Positions 35,786 to 45,472 of a stretch of 64,000 nucleotides of DNA are shown one piece after another. The number at the start of each line of letters is the position of its first letter. The first letter of the stretch is position 1. The position numbers were made by a program, and so were the translations under genes. The stretch comes from Corynebacterium aquilae DSM 44791 (GTDB lineage: Bacteria > Actinomycetota > Actinomycetes > Mycobacteriales > Mycobacteriaceae). The notes beneath the pieces were generated by a model that was not told the origin of the DNA, did not search any database, and worked only from the letters and a program-made list of their open reading frames with translations. The stretch spans positions 519,992-583,991 of the forward strand of contig NZ_CP009245.1 of the NCBI RefSeq assembly GCF_001941445.1. Direction: 5' to 3'.

Positions 35786-36709
35786 ATGGCTGTGAAGATT
35801 GCGACTGTTAATGTCAACGGAATTCGCGCGGCGGTCAAACACCGCAGCGAAACCAACCTGGGATTCCACCAGTGGCTCAACGCCGATGCGCCCGACGTGG
35901 TGCTGCTGCAGGAAGTGCGCGCCGATGAGGCGCAAACCCGCGCGGCACTGGCGCCCGCCCTGGACGAAGGCTGGCATTACGCGGGCGCCCCGGCGGCCGC
36001 GAAAGGCCGCGCCGGGGTGGGTATCTTGTCCCGCTTCCCGCTTCTCGACGTGCAGGTTGGAATCGACGGGTTCGAGGATGCGGGCCGTTTTATCGCCGCC
36101 ACCGTCGGCGGGGACTGCCCCGCACAGGGGCTGCGGGTGGCGAGCCTGTACCTGCCATCGGGCAGCGCCGGCACGGAAAAACAAGACGAAAAATACGCCT
36201 TCCTGGATTCCTTCGGGCCCACCCTGTCCGCGCTAGCCGATCAATACCCGCTGATGGTCATCGGTGGTGACTGGAATATCTGCCACCGCCGGGAAGATTT
36301 GAAAAACGACAAGGCGAACATGAAAAAGTCGGGCTTTTTGGCTGACGAGCGCGCCTTCATGGACTCCGTGTTCGGCACCTTCCCCGAGGACGCCCCGCAA
36401 ATCAGCGCAGGAGAGTTTTTGGGCGCGGTCGACTACCAGCCCACCGCTGCCGCGCGGGCGCGCACTGTGGCGCAAGATCCGCAGTGGTTCGACGTGGCGC
36501 GACGCCTGCAGCCCGAAGGCGATGGGCCTTACACCTGGTGGACCTACCGGGGTCAAGCCTTCGACACCAACGCCGGGTGGCGCATCGACTACCAGGCGGT
36601 AACAAAAGACCTCCTGGATCGGGCAACATCTGCACGGGTGGCCAAGGCCGACGCCTATGACCTGCGGTGGTCCGATCACTCCCCGCTGGTGGTCACTTAC
36701 GACTTTTAA
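35786..36709 (+). CDS. xthA: Exodeoxyribonuclease III (AP endonuclease) XthA
   Basis: XthA cleaves DNA 5' of abasic sites in base-excision repair. The 307-residue protein begins at the ATG at 35786 (MAVKIATVNVNGIRAAVKH). Endonuclease/exonuclease/phosphatase motifs are clear: the metal ligand Asn in TVNVNGIR, Glu in LLQEVRADE, GGDWNICHRREDLK, and the C-terminal SDHSPLVVTYDF. It sits 10 bases after the MFS gene. Some 15-20 residues longer than E. coli XthA but within the range of actinobacterial members. Confidence 0.92.
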   Translation: MAVKIATVNVNGIRAAVKHRSETNLGFHQWLNADAPDVVLLQEVRADEAQTRAALAPALDEGWHYAGAPAAAKGRAGVGILSRFPLLDVQVGIDGFEDAGRFIAATVGGDCPAQGLRVASLYLPSGSAGTEKQDEKYAFLDSFGPTLSALADQYPLMVIGGDWNICHRREDLKNDKANMKKSGFLADERAFMDSVFGTFPEDAPQISAGEFLGAVDYQPTAAARARTVAQDPQWFDVARRLQPEGDGPYTWWTYRGQAFDTNAGWRIDYQAVTKDLLDRATSARVAKADAYDLRWSDHSPLVVTYDF

Positions 36710-37088
36710 AAAAAACTACTGCGCGCGCTATGGGTGCGCGCGCCACTTACTGGCCCTCATCCGACAACGGGTGGGGGCCAGACGCATGTGAAAAAAAGGG
36801 CGCCAAAAAGCATCCAAAAACCTCACCCGCTCGGGTGCGGTGGGGGTAATTTTTTCACACCCCGCTGCCACGCGAAGCAGCAAAGGTGCAGCATACGGGG
36901 AAGATGGTTGTTCCAGGGTGGAAACGACGGGGGCAGATGCCTTCCCAAAGCGTTGCTTCCATAAGAAAAACCTAAGTAATATCTGGTGCGCTCGTGCTGC
37001 AGCACCTCTGCGGCACCCGAAGTTTGCCCGCCCCTGACCCCGATCACCACGCCCCGACCCAGCAGGGAAGTGGAAGGAAAGGCCCACC
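36710..37088. other. Structured intergenic region between xthA and the subtilase gene
   Basis: This 379-base region holds several inverted repeats: GCGCGCGC (36721-36728 and 36736-36743), TGTGAAAAAA (36787-36796) with TTTTTTCACA (36850-36859), CACCCG (36824-36829) with CGGGTG (36832-36837), and the 12-bp palindrome GTGCTGCAGCAC (36994-37005). No gene is supported. The first hairpin with the A-run before it may terminate transcription; the later ones may regulate the protease. Confidence 0.55.
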
Positions 37089-38990
37089 ATGACCCGGCGA
37101 AGCCGACGCACCACCCGCGCCGCCGCGCTACTGGCAGCACTGGCCACCAGTGCCGCCACCATCAGCGCCCCAGGACTACCCACCGCGATCGCCACCGACG
37201 CGGACATTGCCCACCACAGCAACGCGGACCGCAACCTCGAAGCCCACAGCGCCGACCACGACGACGCAGAAGAAGGCGTCGACCGCTTCATCGTCTCCGT
37301 CAAAGAGGAAATGGCACCGGCGGCACAAATCGACCCCGAAGGCACCATCGAAGACGTCCTCGACGACGCCACCGAATCCAACGGGGTCACCGCCGAAGAC
37401 GTCAGCGCCACCGCCACCGGCGACATCGTGGTCTCCACCGACAAAAAACTCGACGCCCAACAAGCCAAAGAGTTCATGGAAGACCTCGCCGCCGGCGACA
37501 ACGTCGAATACATCGAACCCGACGTGCGTCTCACCATCGCCAGCGAACCCAACGACCCCCGCTGGGACAAACTCTGGGGCCTACACGGCGAAGACGGCGC
37601 CCGCGTCGACCGCGCCTGGGACTACGGACTCAACGGCGAAGGCCAAGTCATCGCCGTCATCGACAACGGCATCCAAAAACACCCCGACCTCGACGACCAC
37701 ATCCTGCCCGGATACGACTTCGTCTCCGACGCCCGCACCGCCCGCGACGGCGACGGCCGCGACAACGACCCCACCGACGAAGGCGACTGGTTCCGCGCCG
37801 GCGAATGCCAAAAAACCCACGGCGCAAACTCCTCCTGGCACGGCACCCACGTCGCCGGCACCATCGCCGCCATCGCCGACAACAACACCGGCATCACCGG
37901 CGTCGCCCACGGCGCCCGCGTCCAACCCATCCGCGCCCTCGGCAAATGCGGCGGCAACCTCTCCGACATCACCGACGCCGTCGTCTGGGCCGCCGGCGGA
38001 CACGTCCCCGGAGTACCCGACAACCCCACCCCCGCCAACATTATCAACATGAGCCTCGGCGGGCCCGGCCAATGCTCCCGCACCTACCAAAAAGCCATCG
38101 ACAAAGCCACCGCCGCCGGCGCCACCGTCATCGTCGCCGCCGGCAACGCCGGCCGCAACGCCCGAGGCTACCAACCCGCCAGCTGCAACAACGTCCTCGT
38201 CGTCGCCGCCACCGGCGAAACCGGCTCCAAAGCCTACTACTCCAACTACGGCGACAACGTCGACCTCGCAGCCCCCGGCGGTGACCGCGCCACCGGCGAC
38301 CAAATCCTGTCCACCTTCAACGACGGCCTCACCACCCCCGGCAAACCCAACTACGACTACCTCCAAGGCACCTCCATGGCCACCCCGCTGGTCTCCGGAG
38401 TCGCCGCCATGATCCGCCAAGCCGACGACAGCCTCACCCCAGCCGACATCAAACGCATCCTCAAAGAAACCACCCGAGAACTGCCCGGCAACTGCAACGG
38501 CGGATGCGGCACCGGACTCATCGACGCAGAAGCCGCCGTCCGTGAAGCCCTCGGCGAAGACGCCACCCCCACCCCCACCGAACCCACCCCCGCTGAACCA
38601 CCACGCGAACCCACCCCGGAACCCGCGCCCAAACCACAACCGGCCCCCAAACCCACCAGCACCCCAGCACCGGCACCCAAGCCAACCACCACCCCGGCAC
38701 CCGCACCCAAACCCACCACGACCACCCCAACCACCACCCCACGGCCCACCACCCGGCCCCAACCCACCTACCCCCGCTACCGGTACCCCACCTACCCCAC
38801 ATACCCCAGCTACCCGCGCTACCGGTACCCCAGCTACCCCTACTACCCGTATAACCCCTACTACCCGGGCCGCGGGTACTGGAACCCCTACTACGGCTAC
38901 AACTACGGCAACTACGGCGGCTACTACCCGCGCTACTACTACACCAACCGCACCCTAGCCCCCAGCCGCTACATCATCAGCTACTACTAG
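37089..38990 (+). CDS. Secreted subtilisin-like (S8) serine protease with tyrosine-rich tail
   Basis: The 633-residue protein starts at the ATG at 37089 with GGAAAGG upstream. Parts in order: signal peptide (AAALLAALATSAATISAPGL); propeptide (about residues 50-145, DRFIVSVKEEMAPAAQ to YIEPDVRLT); S8 domain (about 150-485) with the complete triad, Asp in VIAVIDNGIQKHPDL, His in SSWHGTHVAGTIAAI and Ser in GTSMATPLVSGVAAM, plus oxyanion Asn in VIVAAGNAGRNARG; a Pro/Thr-rich linker; and about 75 residues dominated by Tyr and Pro (YPRYRYPTYP, GYWNPYYGYNYGNYGGYYP). The tail has no LPxTG or membrane helix, so attachment may be non-covalent. A terminator and the propeptide-like lipoprotein follow. 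The substrate is unknown. Confidence 0.9.
   Translation: MTRRSRRTTRAAALLAALATSAATISAPGLPTAIATDADIAHHSNADRNLEAHSADHDDAEEGVDRFIVSVKEEMAPAAQIDPEGTIEDVLDDATESNGVTAEDVSATATGDIVVSTDKKLDAQQAKEFMEDLAAGDNVEYIEPDVRLTIASEPNDPRWDKLWGLHGEDGARVDRAWDYGLNGEGQVIAVIDNGIQKHPDLDDHILPGYDFVSDARTARDGDGRDNDPTDEGDWFRAGECQKTHGANSSWHGTHVAGTIAAIADNNTGITGVAHGARVQPIRALGKCGGNLSDITDAVVWAAGGHVPGVPDNPTPANIINMSLGGPGQCSRTYQKAIDKATAAGATVIVAAGNAGRNARGYQPASCNNVLVVAATGETGSKAYYSNYGDNVDLAAPGGDRATGDQILSTFNDGLTTPGKPNYDYLQGTSMATPLVSGVAAMIRQADDSLTPADIKRILKETTRELPGNCNGGCGTGLIDAEAAVREALGEDATPTPTEPTPAEPPREPTPEPAPKPQPAPKPTSTPAPAPKPTTTPAPAPKPTTTTPTTTPRPTTRPQPTYPRYRYPTYPTYPSYPRYRYPSYPYYPYNPYYPGRGYWNPYYGYNYGNYGGYYPRYYYTNRTLAPSRYIISYY
38750..38985 (+). 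repeat. Tyr/Pro-rich coding repeat of the protease tail
   Basis: CGCTACCGGTACCCC occurs twice (near 38776 and 38818) among many TAC and CCC codons. The segment encodes the YPRYRYP-type tail. Confidence 0.7.
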
Positions 38991-38998
38991 CACCCCAC

Positions 38999-39035
38999 AG
39001 CGCCGCACCGGCCAAGCAACCGGTGCGGCGCTTTC
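38999..39035 (+). terminator. Terminator of the protease gene
   Basis: AGCGCCGCACCGG and CCGGTGCGGCGCT form a perfect 13-bp stem with an eight-base loop, followed by TTCC. The T-run is short, so read-through to the next gene is possible. Confidence 0.75.
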
Positions 39036-39106
39036 CACATCCAAAACCCACCCCACCCCAGCCCTACACTGACACCAAGACCACCCACAGCCGACAGGAG
39101 ACCACC

Positions 39107-39691
39107 ATGCCCCACCGCACCACACCCCGCCACGCGACACTACTTGGCTGCGCACTGCTCCTCGCCGGCTGCACCCACACACCCGACACCACCCCAACAG
39201 ACCCAACCACCCACTCCACCAGCCCCACCGCAACCAGCACCCCCCACACCACCGCACACCCCATGCCCACCACCAACACACCCGCAACCCCACCAGCAGA
39301 CACCCCCACCACCGCCCCCGCAGACACACCGCAAGATTCCACCGAACTCCACCCACCCCAGCCCGGCGGACACGCCACCGGCGAACACCTCCGCGAACCC
39401 GCCACCGAACCCCTCCCCGACGACGGCCTCGGTGATCCCGCCACCGGCTTCATCATCCACCCCAGCGACGACACCAACCCCCAACCCACCATCGACGCCG
39501 CCCGAGAAGCATCCACCACCACCGGCATCACCCTCGAAGACATCTACGTCAACAGCCTCGGCTCCGTCGTCGTCCGCGCCAACACCACCCTCACCCCCGA
39601 ACAAACCCGCGCCTTCATCGACGCCATCACCGCCAGCGACATAGCAGAAGACGTCGAAGTCGACGGACTGATGACCACCCAACAGAACTGA
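39107..39691 (+). CDS. Lipoprotein with a protease-propeptide-like C-terminal domain
   Basis: The ATG at 39107 has CAGGAG upstream. The 194-residue protein has a lipoprotein signal (ATLLGCALLLAGCTHTP; lipobox LAGC), a Thr/Pro-rich linker of about 90 residues and a C-terminal domain (about 120-194). That domain resembles the propeptide of the neighbouring protease: GFIIHPSDD matches RFIVSVKEE, TTGITLEDIYVNSLGSVVVR matches SNGVTAEDVSATATGDIVVS, and LTPEQTRAFIDAITASD matches LDAQQAKEFMEDLAAGD. Propeptides of this I9-like fold act as folding chaperones and inhibitors, so this may be a membrane-tethered inhibitor or chaperone of the protease. The similarity is seen directly; the role is inferred. 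Confidence 0.75.
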   Translation: MPHRTTPRHATLLGCALLLAGCTHTPDTTPTDPTTHSTSPTATSTPHTTAHPMPTTNTPATPPADTPTTAPADTPQDSTELHPPQPGGHATGEHLREPATEPLPDDGLGDPATGFIIHPSDDTNPQPTIDAAREASTTTGITLEDIYVNSLGSVVVRANTTLTPEQTRAFIDAITASDIAEDVEVDGLMTTQQN

Positions 39692-39736
39692 CCCAAGCCC
39701 AGCGACAAGCAACCCACAGCAGAGGACTACACTTAA

Positions 39737-40816
<1,080 letters not shown>

Positions 40817-40825
40817 AATCCCAGC

Positions 40826-40866
40826 ACAAAGCCCCACCAGCAACACCTGCTCGTGGGGCTTTCGCA
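40826..40866. terminator. Bidirectional terminator between trpS and a convergent gene
   Basis: AAAGCCCCAC (40828-40837) pairs with GTGGGGCTTT (40853-40862). It serves trpS and possibly the - strand gene ending at 40880. Confidence 0.8.
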
Positions 40867-40879
40867 ATCCGTTGGCCAG

Positions 40880-41191
40880 CTAGACGTTGGTATGCCACTG
40901 CGTTTTTGCCGACAACCACTGCCCCCGCAGCGGCCACCGCGCCAACACCCACAGCCACAGCGCGCCGGGAATCAGCACACTCGCCACCGTCAGCCAAAAG
41001 GCAGTAGACGCGCCGCTGCGTGCCCGCTCGAAAAGGTACAGCCGATACCACACCACCACGTGCAGCACAGCCAGGGCAAGCAGAACCACAACCGGCACCA
41101 AAGACCAAAGGGCATCGCCCAGCGCCGGGGAGGTCGCAGATAAGTTGGCGGCGCCAAAAACCTGCACACCCGAATTGGTCGCGAGCATCAT
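40880..41191 (-). CDS. Small membrane protein, 103 aa
   Basis: I start at the ATG at 41191 (MMLATNSGVQVFG) because GAAAGG lies six to eight bases upstream; the open frame runs back to a GTG at 41269 that has no ribosome site. Two helices are visible: LWSLVPVVVLLALAVLHVVV and FWLTVASVLIPGALWLWVLA, joined by a basic loop (RLYLFERARSG). The family is not recognised. It is divergent from the YihY-family gene. Confidence 0.68.
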   Translation of the reverse strand: MMLATNSGVQVFGAANLSATSPALGDALWSLVPVVVLLALAVLHVVVWYRLYLFERARSGASTAFWLTVASVLIPGALWLWVLARWPLRGQWLSAKTQWHTNV

Positions 41192-41484
41192 CGACCACCT
41201 TTCGAAAAACGCGCCGGCCACTATGAGCGCAACGCTTGATGAAAAGAAGTAAAAATAACTGTATCTCACACAGGGGGTAAATAACAGGGGGATTTATGCC
41301 ATCAATGGGGTTTGTCGCTACTGTCTAATGCGAACTTTGCACACCACCGCCACGCACATGTGCTAACCCGCCCATGGCGTGCACGAACAGTCGCCCCCAC
41401 GGGCGGCAAACCCCGTGCAAAAAACAACCACCCGAGCCGCACAACCCGAACCGTGCGGCCCAACAGGAGCAGACGAACAACACC

Positions 41485-42546
41485 ATGTCCCGCACTGACG
41501 AGTACGGCATCGAGCGAGTAAGTAAAGATGAACCCGGGTTCATCGACAAGCTTCGAGACAAGCACCAGTGGTTTGACCACCTCATGCTGATGCAGGAGCG
41601 TTACGCCACCATGGGTGGCAACCAATACTCCGCCGGCATTACCTACTTCTCCGTCCTGTCGGTATTCCCCATCCTCATGCTGGTCTTCGCCGCCGCCGGT
41701 TTCGTCCTGGCAGCCCGCCCCGAAGACCTCGCCAACCTGCAGCAGCTCATCAGCGACAACCTCTCTGGTGAGGTCGGCAACCAAGTCAACGAAATCGTCG
41801 ACACCGCCATCCACCAGCGCGGTGCTGTCGCCGGTATCGGTGCCGCCACCGCCCTGTGGTCCGGCCTCAGCTGGATGAACCACCTGCGCTACGGCGTGTC
41901 CAAAATCTGGAAGTACGACCCCACCGGCGGCAACTTCGTGCTGAACAAGCTGCGCGACCTCGTCGCCCTGATCAGCCTCCTGGTCGCCCTGATTATCGCC
42001 TTCGGTGTCACCGCTATCGGCTCCTCTGGGCTGACCGAACACCTCATTGAGCTGGCTCACCTGCAAGACGTGCCGGGCATCGAGTGGATCAGTCGCCTGG
42101 TTGCCATCGTCGTCGGTTTGCTCGCCAACTACATTGTGTTCTTCTGGCTGCTGGTATCCCTGCCCCGCGGCACGGTTCCGAAGAAGTCCGCCGCCCAAGC
42201 TGCGATCATTGGTGCCGTTGCCTTCGAGCTGTTCAAACAGCTCGGTAGCGTGTTTTTCTCCAGCGCCCTGAAAAACCCGGCAGGCGCCACCTTCGGTCCG
42301 ATCATCGGTGTGATGGTGCTGTTGTTTTTCATCTGGCGCATCCTGTTGTATTGCTCTGCGTGGGCTGCAACCACTAAGCAATCGCTGGCCGAGGCACAAT
42401 TGCCAGCACCGGAACCGGCCGTGATTCAGATCCGTCAGGACGTCGCCGCTCCGGCAGCCACCCCCAAGGCGGGTGCGTTCGTCGGCCTCGGCGCCGCGCT
42501 CGGTGCCGGCTTGGCAGTGCTAGGACTGTCTCAGCGCAACAAATAA
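41485..42546 (+). CDS. YihY/virulence factor BrkB family inner-membrane protein
   Basis: The start is the ATG at 41485 (MSRTDEYGIERVSKDE); the frame upstream is not family-like. The 353-residue protein has six hydrophobic helices and the family signatures ITYFSVLSVFPILMLVFAAA, GIGAATALWSGLSWMNHLRY and FGPIIGVMVLLFFIWRILLY. Members were once called ribonuclease BN in error; some are putative envelope or lipid-transport proteins, as YhjD is in E. coli. The C-terminal tail is Ala/Pro-rich and ends in a short hydrophobic stretch (AFVGLGAALGAGLAVLGL). Confidence 0.85.
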   Translation: MSRTDEYGIERVSKDEPGFIDKLRDKHQWFDHLMLMQERYATMGGNQYSAGITYFSVLSVFPILMLVFAAAGFVLAARPEDLANLQQLISDNLSGEVGNQVNEIVDTAIHQRGAVAGIGAATALWSGLSWMNHLRYGVSKIWKYDPTGGNFVLNKLRDLVALISLLVALIIAFGVTAIGSSGLTEHLIELAHLQDVPGIEWISRLVAIVVGLLANYIVFFWLLVSLPRGTVPKKSAAQAAIIGAVAFELFKQLGSVFFSSALKNPAGATFGPIIGVMVLLFFIWRILLYCSAWAATTKQSLAEAQLPAPEPAVIQIRQDVAAPAATPKAGAFVGLGAALGAGLAVLGLSQRNK

Positions 42547-42555
42547 TTATGCGCT

Positions 42556-42604
42556 AACCGCGGTGGGCCCCATGGGAAACCATGGGGCCCACCGCGGTTT
42601 TATG
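42556..42604. terminator. Perfect 20-bp terminator hairpin with GAAA tetraloop
   Basis: AACCGCGGTGGGCCCCATGG (42556-42575) is followed by GAAA and an exact complement (42580-42599), then TTTTA. It separates the YihY gene from the convergent carboxypeptidase gene. Confidence 0.92.
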
Positions 42605-42634
42605 TGGCCTGCGTCTTGCTGTGACTAGAAGGTC

Positions 42635-43897
42635 TTAGGCTTCGTACAACCCGGTCTTTTTGCGGCGCGCATGACGAATATTGGCTATTGCTGCCGGCAC
42701 CGCGACGATGACTAGCAGCACCGGAAGTAGCCACACGAACAGAGGGGTTTTCTGCTTATCCGAGGTGACCTCGGAGGGGTCTTGGGCGATTGCGACTCCG
42801 GGGAGATGGGACTCGGAGGCATCGGCTGCCGCTACCGCCTCCAGGGGTTCTACCTCTCCGACTGAGACGCCGGGGGCTACCCCGTAGCCGGCGTCGATGA
42901 GGCGGCCGGCTTGCTCCCACGCGCGCCCTTTATCGATGGTGGTGTCGAGGACTACTGCCGCGAGGCGGCGGCCGTTGCGATCCACTGCGCCAACGAAGGT
43001 GTGTTTGGCGTCGTCGGTGTAGCCGGTTTTGCCACCGATGGAATCCGGGTAGTTCATCAGCAACCCGTTGTCGTTCCACAACTCATAGCCCGGCTGGTCG
43101 TCATACCCGGGGAAGTCGTATTTCTCGGTGGTCAGAATTGACGCAAATGTTGGATTCTCCCAGGCGTGGCGATAAATCAGCGCCATATCGAAAGCGCTGG
43201 TGGACATGCCTGGTGCGTCGAGTCCGGAGTAGCTGGCCGCGCGAGTGTCTTGGGTGCCCAGCGAGCGTGCCAGCTCATTGACCTTGGTGACGGTTTCCTG
43301 ATCGCCACCAAGCAGTTGCGCTAGCGCGTGGGCTGCGTCGTTTCCGGATGCCATGAGCAGTCCGTGGAGCAGATCGTTGACCGAGTATTCGCCCCCGGCG
43401 CCGATTCCGACGGCGGATCCTTCCTGGCCTGCGGACTCCGCGGAAACCCGCACTTTCTGGTTGAGGTTGAGCTCCTCAATCGCGGTGAGCGCGAGAAGCA
43501 CCTTGATGATGCTGGCCGGGCGGTAACGGCCGTGGGCGTCTTTGGCTGCCAGGATATCGCCGTTGTCGATGTCGAAGACGATAAACGACGAGGCGGTGTA
43601 CTCCTCCGGTGTGACAAAACCGGGGGCTGCGACGATGCCACAATTGTTCTGTAGTTGTGGCCCACCGGTTTTGACCTGTGGGATGGGAAGCGGTCGGGGT
43701 GTGGCGTTGCCGGGGGAGGGCATTTCGCTGGTGTCGACGGGCGCCGGGGGAAGCAGAGATTGGGGGCAGCCACGGGTATCGGGGGCTGTCGAGCGTGGCG
43801 CAGGCGTGATCGCCTCAGCCCACGGGGCAACACCTGGGGAAAGTGTTGTGGTGAGCAGAGCAAGGGTAAGCGCGATGGGCGCGGACACGTGGCGCAT
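42635..43897 (-). CDS. D-alanyl-D-alanine carboxypeptidase (class C PBP, DacA-like)
   Basis: This exported enzyme trims the terminal D-Ala of peptidoglycan stem peptides. The 420-residue protein (ATG at 43897, MRHVSAPIALTL) has a signal peptide, the S11 active-site motifs SxxK (PASIIKVLLA), SxN (MASGNDAAHAL) and KTG (GGKTGYTDDAKHTFVG), and a C-terminal membrane anchor (FVWLLPVLLVIVAVPAAIAN) with a basic end. About 80 residues before the catalytic domain are Pro-rich and contain a Cys pair. The longer frame to 43966 is less likely. Confidence 0.88.
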   Translation of the reverse strand: MRHVSAPIALTLALLTTTLSPGVAPWAEAITPAPRSTAPDTRGCPQSLLPPAPVDTSEMPSPGNATPRPLPIPQVKTGGPQLQNNCGIVAAPGFVTPEEYTASSFIVFDIDNGDILAAKDAHGRYRPASIIKVLLALTAIEELNLNQKVRVSAESAGQEGSAVGIGAGGEYSVNDLLHGLLMASGNDAAHALAQLLGGDQETVTKVNELARSLGTQDTRAASYSGLDAPGMSTSAFDMALIYRHAWENPTFASILTTEKYDFPGYDDQPGYELWNDNGLLMNYPDSIGGKTGYTDDAKHTFVGAVDRNGRRLAAVVLDTTIDKGRAWEQAGRLIDAGYGVAPGVSVGEVEPLEAVAAADASESHLPGVAIAQDPSEVTSDKQKTPLFVWLLPVLLVIVAVPAAIANIRHARRKKTGLYEA

Positions 43898-44037
43898 GGG
43901 CGGTAAGTGTACCCCTAGAAGATCCGGCGCCGAACACTGTCCCTGCTTCGTTGTCCTTGGTGTCAATCACACCCACCACCCAGGCCCTAGCAACTGGCCC
44001 CGCCCTTTTAGCCGGTGCCGTGTAGGAGGAATCTTTG

Positions 44038-44064
44038 ATGCGGGTATCGTTGAGCGCACTATGA
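44038..44064 (+). CDS. Possible 8-aa leader peptide coupled to add
   Basis: A strong AGGAGG (44024-44029) is eight bases before an ATG that opens MRVSLSAL, whose TGA overlaps the add start codon (ATGA). The add ATG itself has no ribosome site nearby, so ribosomes may load here and re-initiate at add. This is a reading of signal placement only. Confidence 0.4.
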   Translation: MRVSLSAL

Positions 44065-45392
44065 CTGACGCACATTCCACTGCTGTTTCCCGCGAGGCTG
44101 AGGTTGCCCACATCCTTGGCCACATCACCCCCGGAGCCCCGCTGGATCGAGACATCGTCCATGCCTTGCCCAAGGTTGTGTTGCACGACCACCTCGATGG
44201 TGGTTTGCGTGCCGCCACCATCGTCGAGCTGGCCCAAGACTGTGGTTATCAGGGGCTGCCAACCATGGACGCCGAGGAGCTTTCGGCCTGGTTCGTGCAA
44301 GCAGCGAACTCCGGGTCCCTGCCGAGCTATCTGGAATGTTTCGCCCACACCTGCGCGGTGATGCAGACCGCCGACGCTTTGCGCCGAGTCGCTAGGGAAG
44401 CGGTTGAGGATCTGGCCGCCGACAACGTGGTGTACGCAGAGCTGCGCTTCGCTCCAGAGCAGCACCAGGAACAGGGTTTGAGCCTGCAGCAGGTCGTCGA
44501 CGCCGTGGTGGCGGGCGTGAAAGAGGGCGAGACCGCGGCCGCGGACGCTGGCCGCCCCATCGCCGCCCGCATCATCTTGTGCGGCATGCGCCATGCCGAC
44601 CGCACCAAGGAGATCGCGCAGCTAACGATCGACAACTTTGGTGCCGAATCGCCTGCTGAAGGCTACGTGGTTGCCTTTGATATTGCTGGCGCGGAAGTTG
44701 GTTTCCCCGCCACCAACCATGCGGAGGCTTTTGAGCTGTTGCGCAAGCATTTTGTGCCGTTCACCATTCACGCCGGCGAAGCCGCCGGTTGTGACTCCTT
44801 GGCGGGCGCGGTGCACTGTGGCGCCTCGCGTTTGGGCCACGGCGCGCGCCTGTATGAGGACTTTTCGGCCAGCATTGATGGCATTGATCCGGGCGTGATG
44901 TCGGCGTATGTCCGTGATCGCCGTTTGGCGCTCGAGCTGTGCCCGACCAGCAACACCCAAACCGGCGTCGTCGATGACATTGCCGATCATCCGCTGCCCC
45001 TGTTGCATTCCCTGGGCTTTGCTGTCACCGTCAACACCGATAACCGCCTGCTGGGGGACACGGATATGACCGGGGAGATGATGGTTCTGGTCGATACTTT
45101 CGACTATGACCTGGGTGCGTTGTACACCCTGACGCTTAATGCCATGGCGCAGGCCTTTATCCCCGAGCTGGAGCGCGAAGACATTGTGCGCGGCGTGATA
45201 GAGCCGACCTTCACCCGGATTGGTGCGGCCCTGCAGGGGGATTTGTCGGATGAGTCCCAGGACACCCCGACCGGTGAGGCGCTGACTTCACAGCTGCAAC
45301 TGTCTGAGGAAGAGCTGGCGGGTATCGATCCGGCTGTCCTCGAAGAGTTGGGCATTTCCCTTGATGATTTGGGTGTGAAGAACAACGACTAG
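44061..45392 (+). CDS. add: Adenosine deaminase
   Basis: Add deaminates adenosine (and deoxyadenosine) to inosine for purine salvage, feeding PunA about 7 kb away. The start is the ATG at 44061 (MTDAHSTAVSREAEV). The 443-residue protein has the zinc motif VVLHDHLDGGLR, the catalytic Glu segment FTIHAGEAAG, GASRLGHGARL, and the zinc/proton-transfer Asp segment VTVNTDNRLLGDTDM. A C-terminal extension of about 45 acidic residues (TPTGEALTSQLQLSEEEL and on) is longer than in E. coli. The ribosome site belongs to a short coupled frame, see above. Confidence 0.93.
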   Translation: MTDAHSTAVSREAEVAHILGHITPGAPLDRDIVHALPKVVLHDHLDGGLRAATIVELAQDCGYQGLPTMDAEELSAWFVQAANSGSLPSYLECFAHTCAVMQTADALRRVAREAVEDLAADNVVYAELRFAPEQHQEQGLSLQQVVDAVVAGVKEGETAAADAGRPIAARIILCGMRHADRTKEIAQLTIDNFGAESPAEGYVVAFDIAGAEVGFPATNHAEAFELLRKHFVPFTIHAGEAAGCDSLAGAVHCGASRLGHGARLYEDFSASIDGIDPGVMSAYVRDRRLALELCPTSNTQTGVVDDIADHPLPLLHSLGFAVTVNTDNRLLGDTDMTGEMMVLVDTFDYDLGALYTLTLNAMAQAFIPELEREDIVRGVIEPTFTRIGAALQGDLSDESQDTPTGEALTSQLQLSEEELAGIDPAVLEELGISLDDLGVKNND

Positions 45393-45411
45393 TTGTTTCG
45401 CAACAGATCTG

Positions 45412-45460
45412 CGCCTCGGGCCCCGCACGAAAATATTTCGGTGGGGCCCGAGGCGTGTTT
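45412..45460. terminator. Terminator after add
   Basis: CGCCTCGGGCCCC (45412-45424) and GGGGCCCGAGGCG (45443-45455) form a perfect 13-bp stem followed by TGTTTAG. It lies between convergent add and the PspC gene. Confidence 0.82.
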
Positions 45461-45472
45461 AGGTGGTGTTGT

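Noticed and set aside
36986..38284. A 432-codon Arg/Pro-rich + strand frame in the protease region
   Set aside because: It is the +1-shifted shadow of the S8 protease gene.
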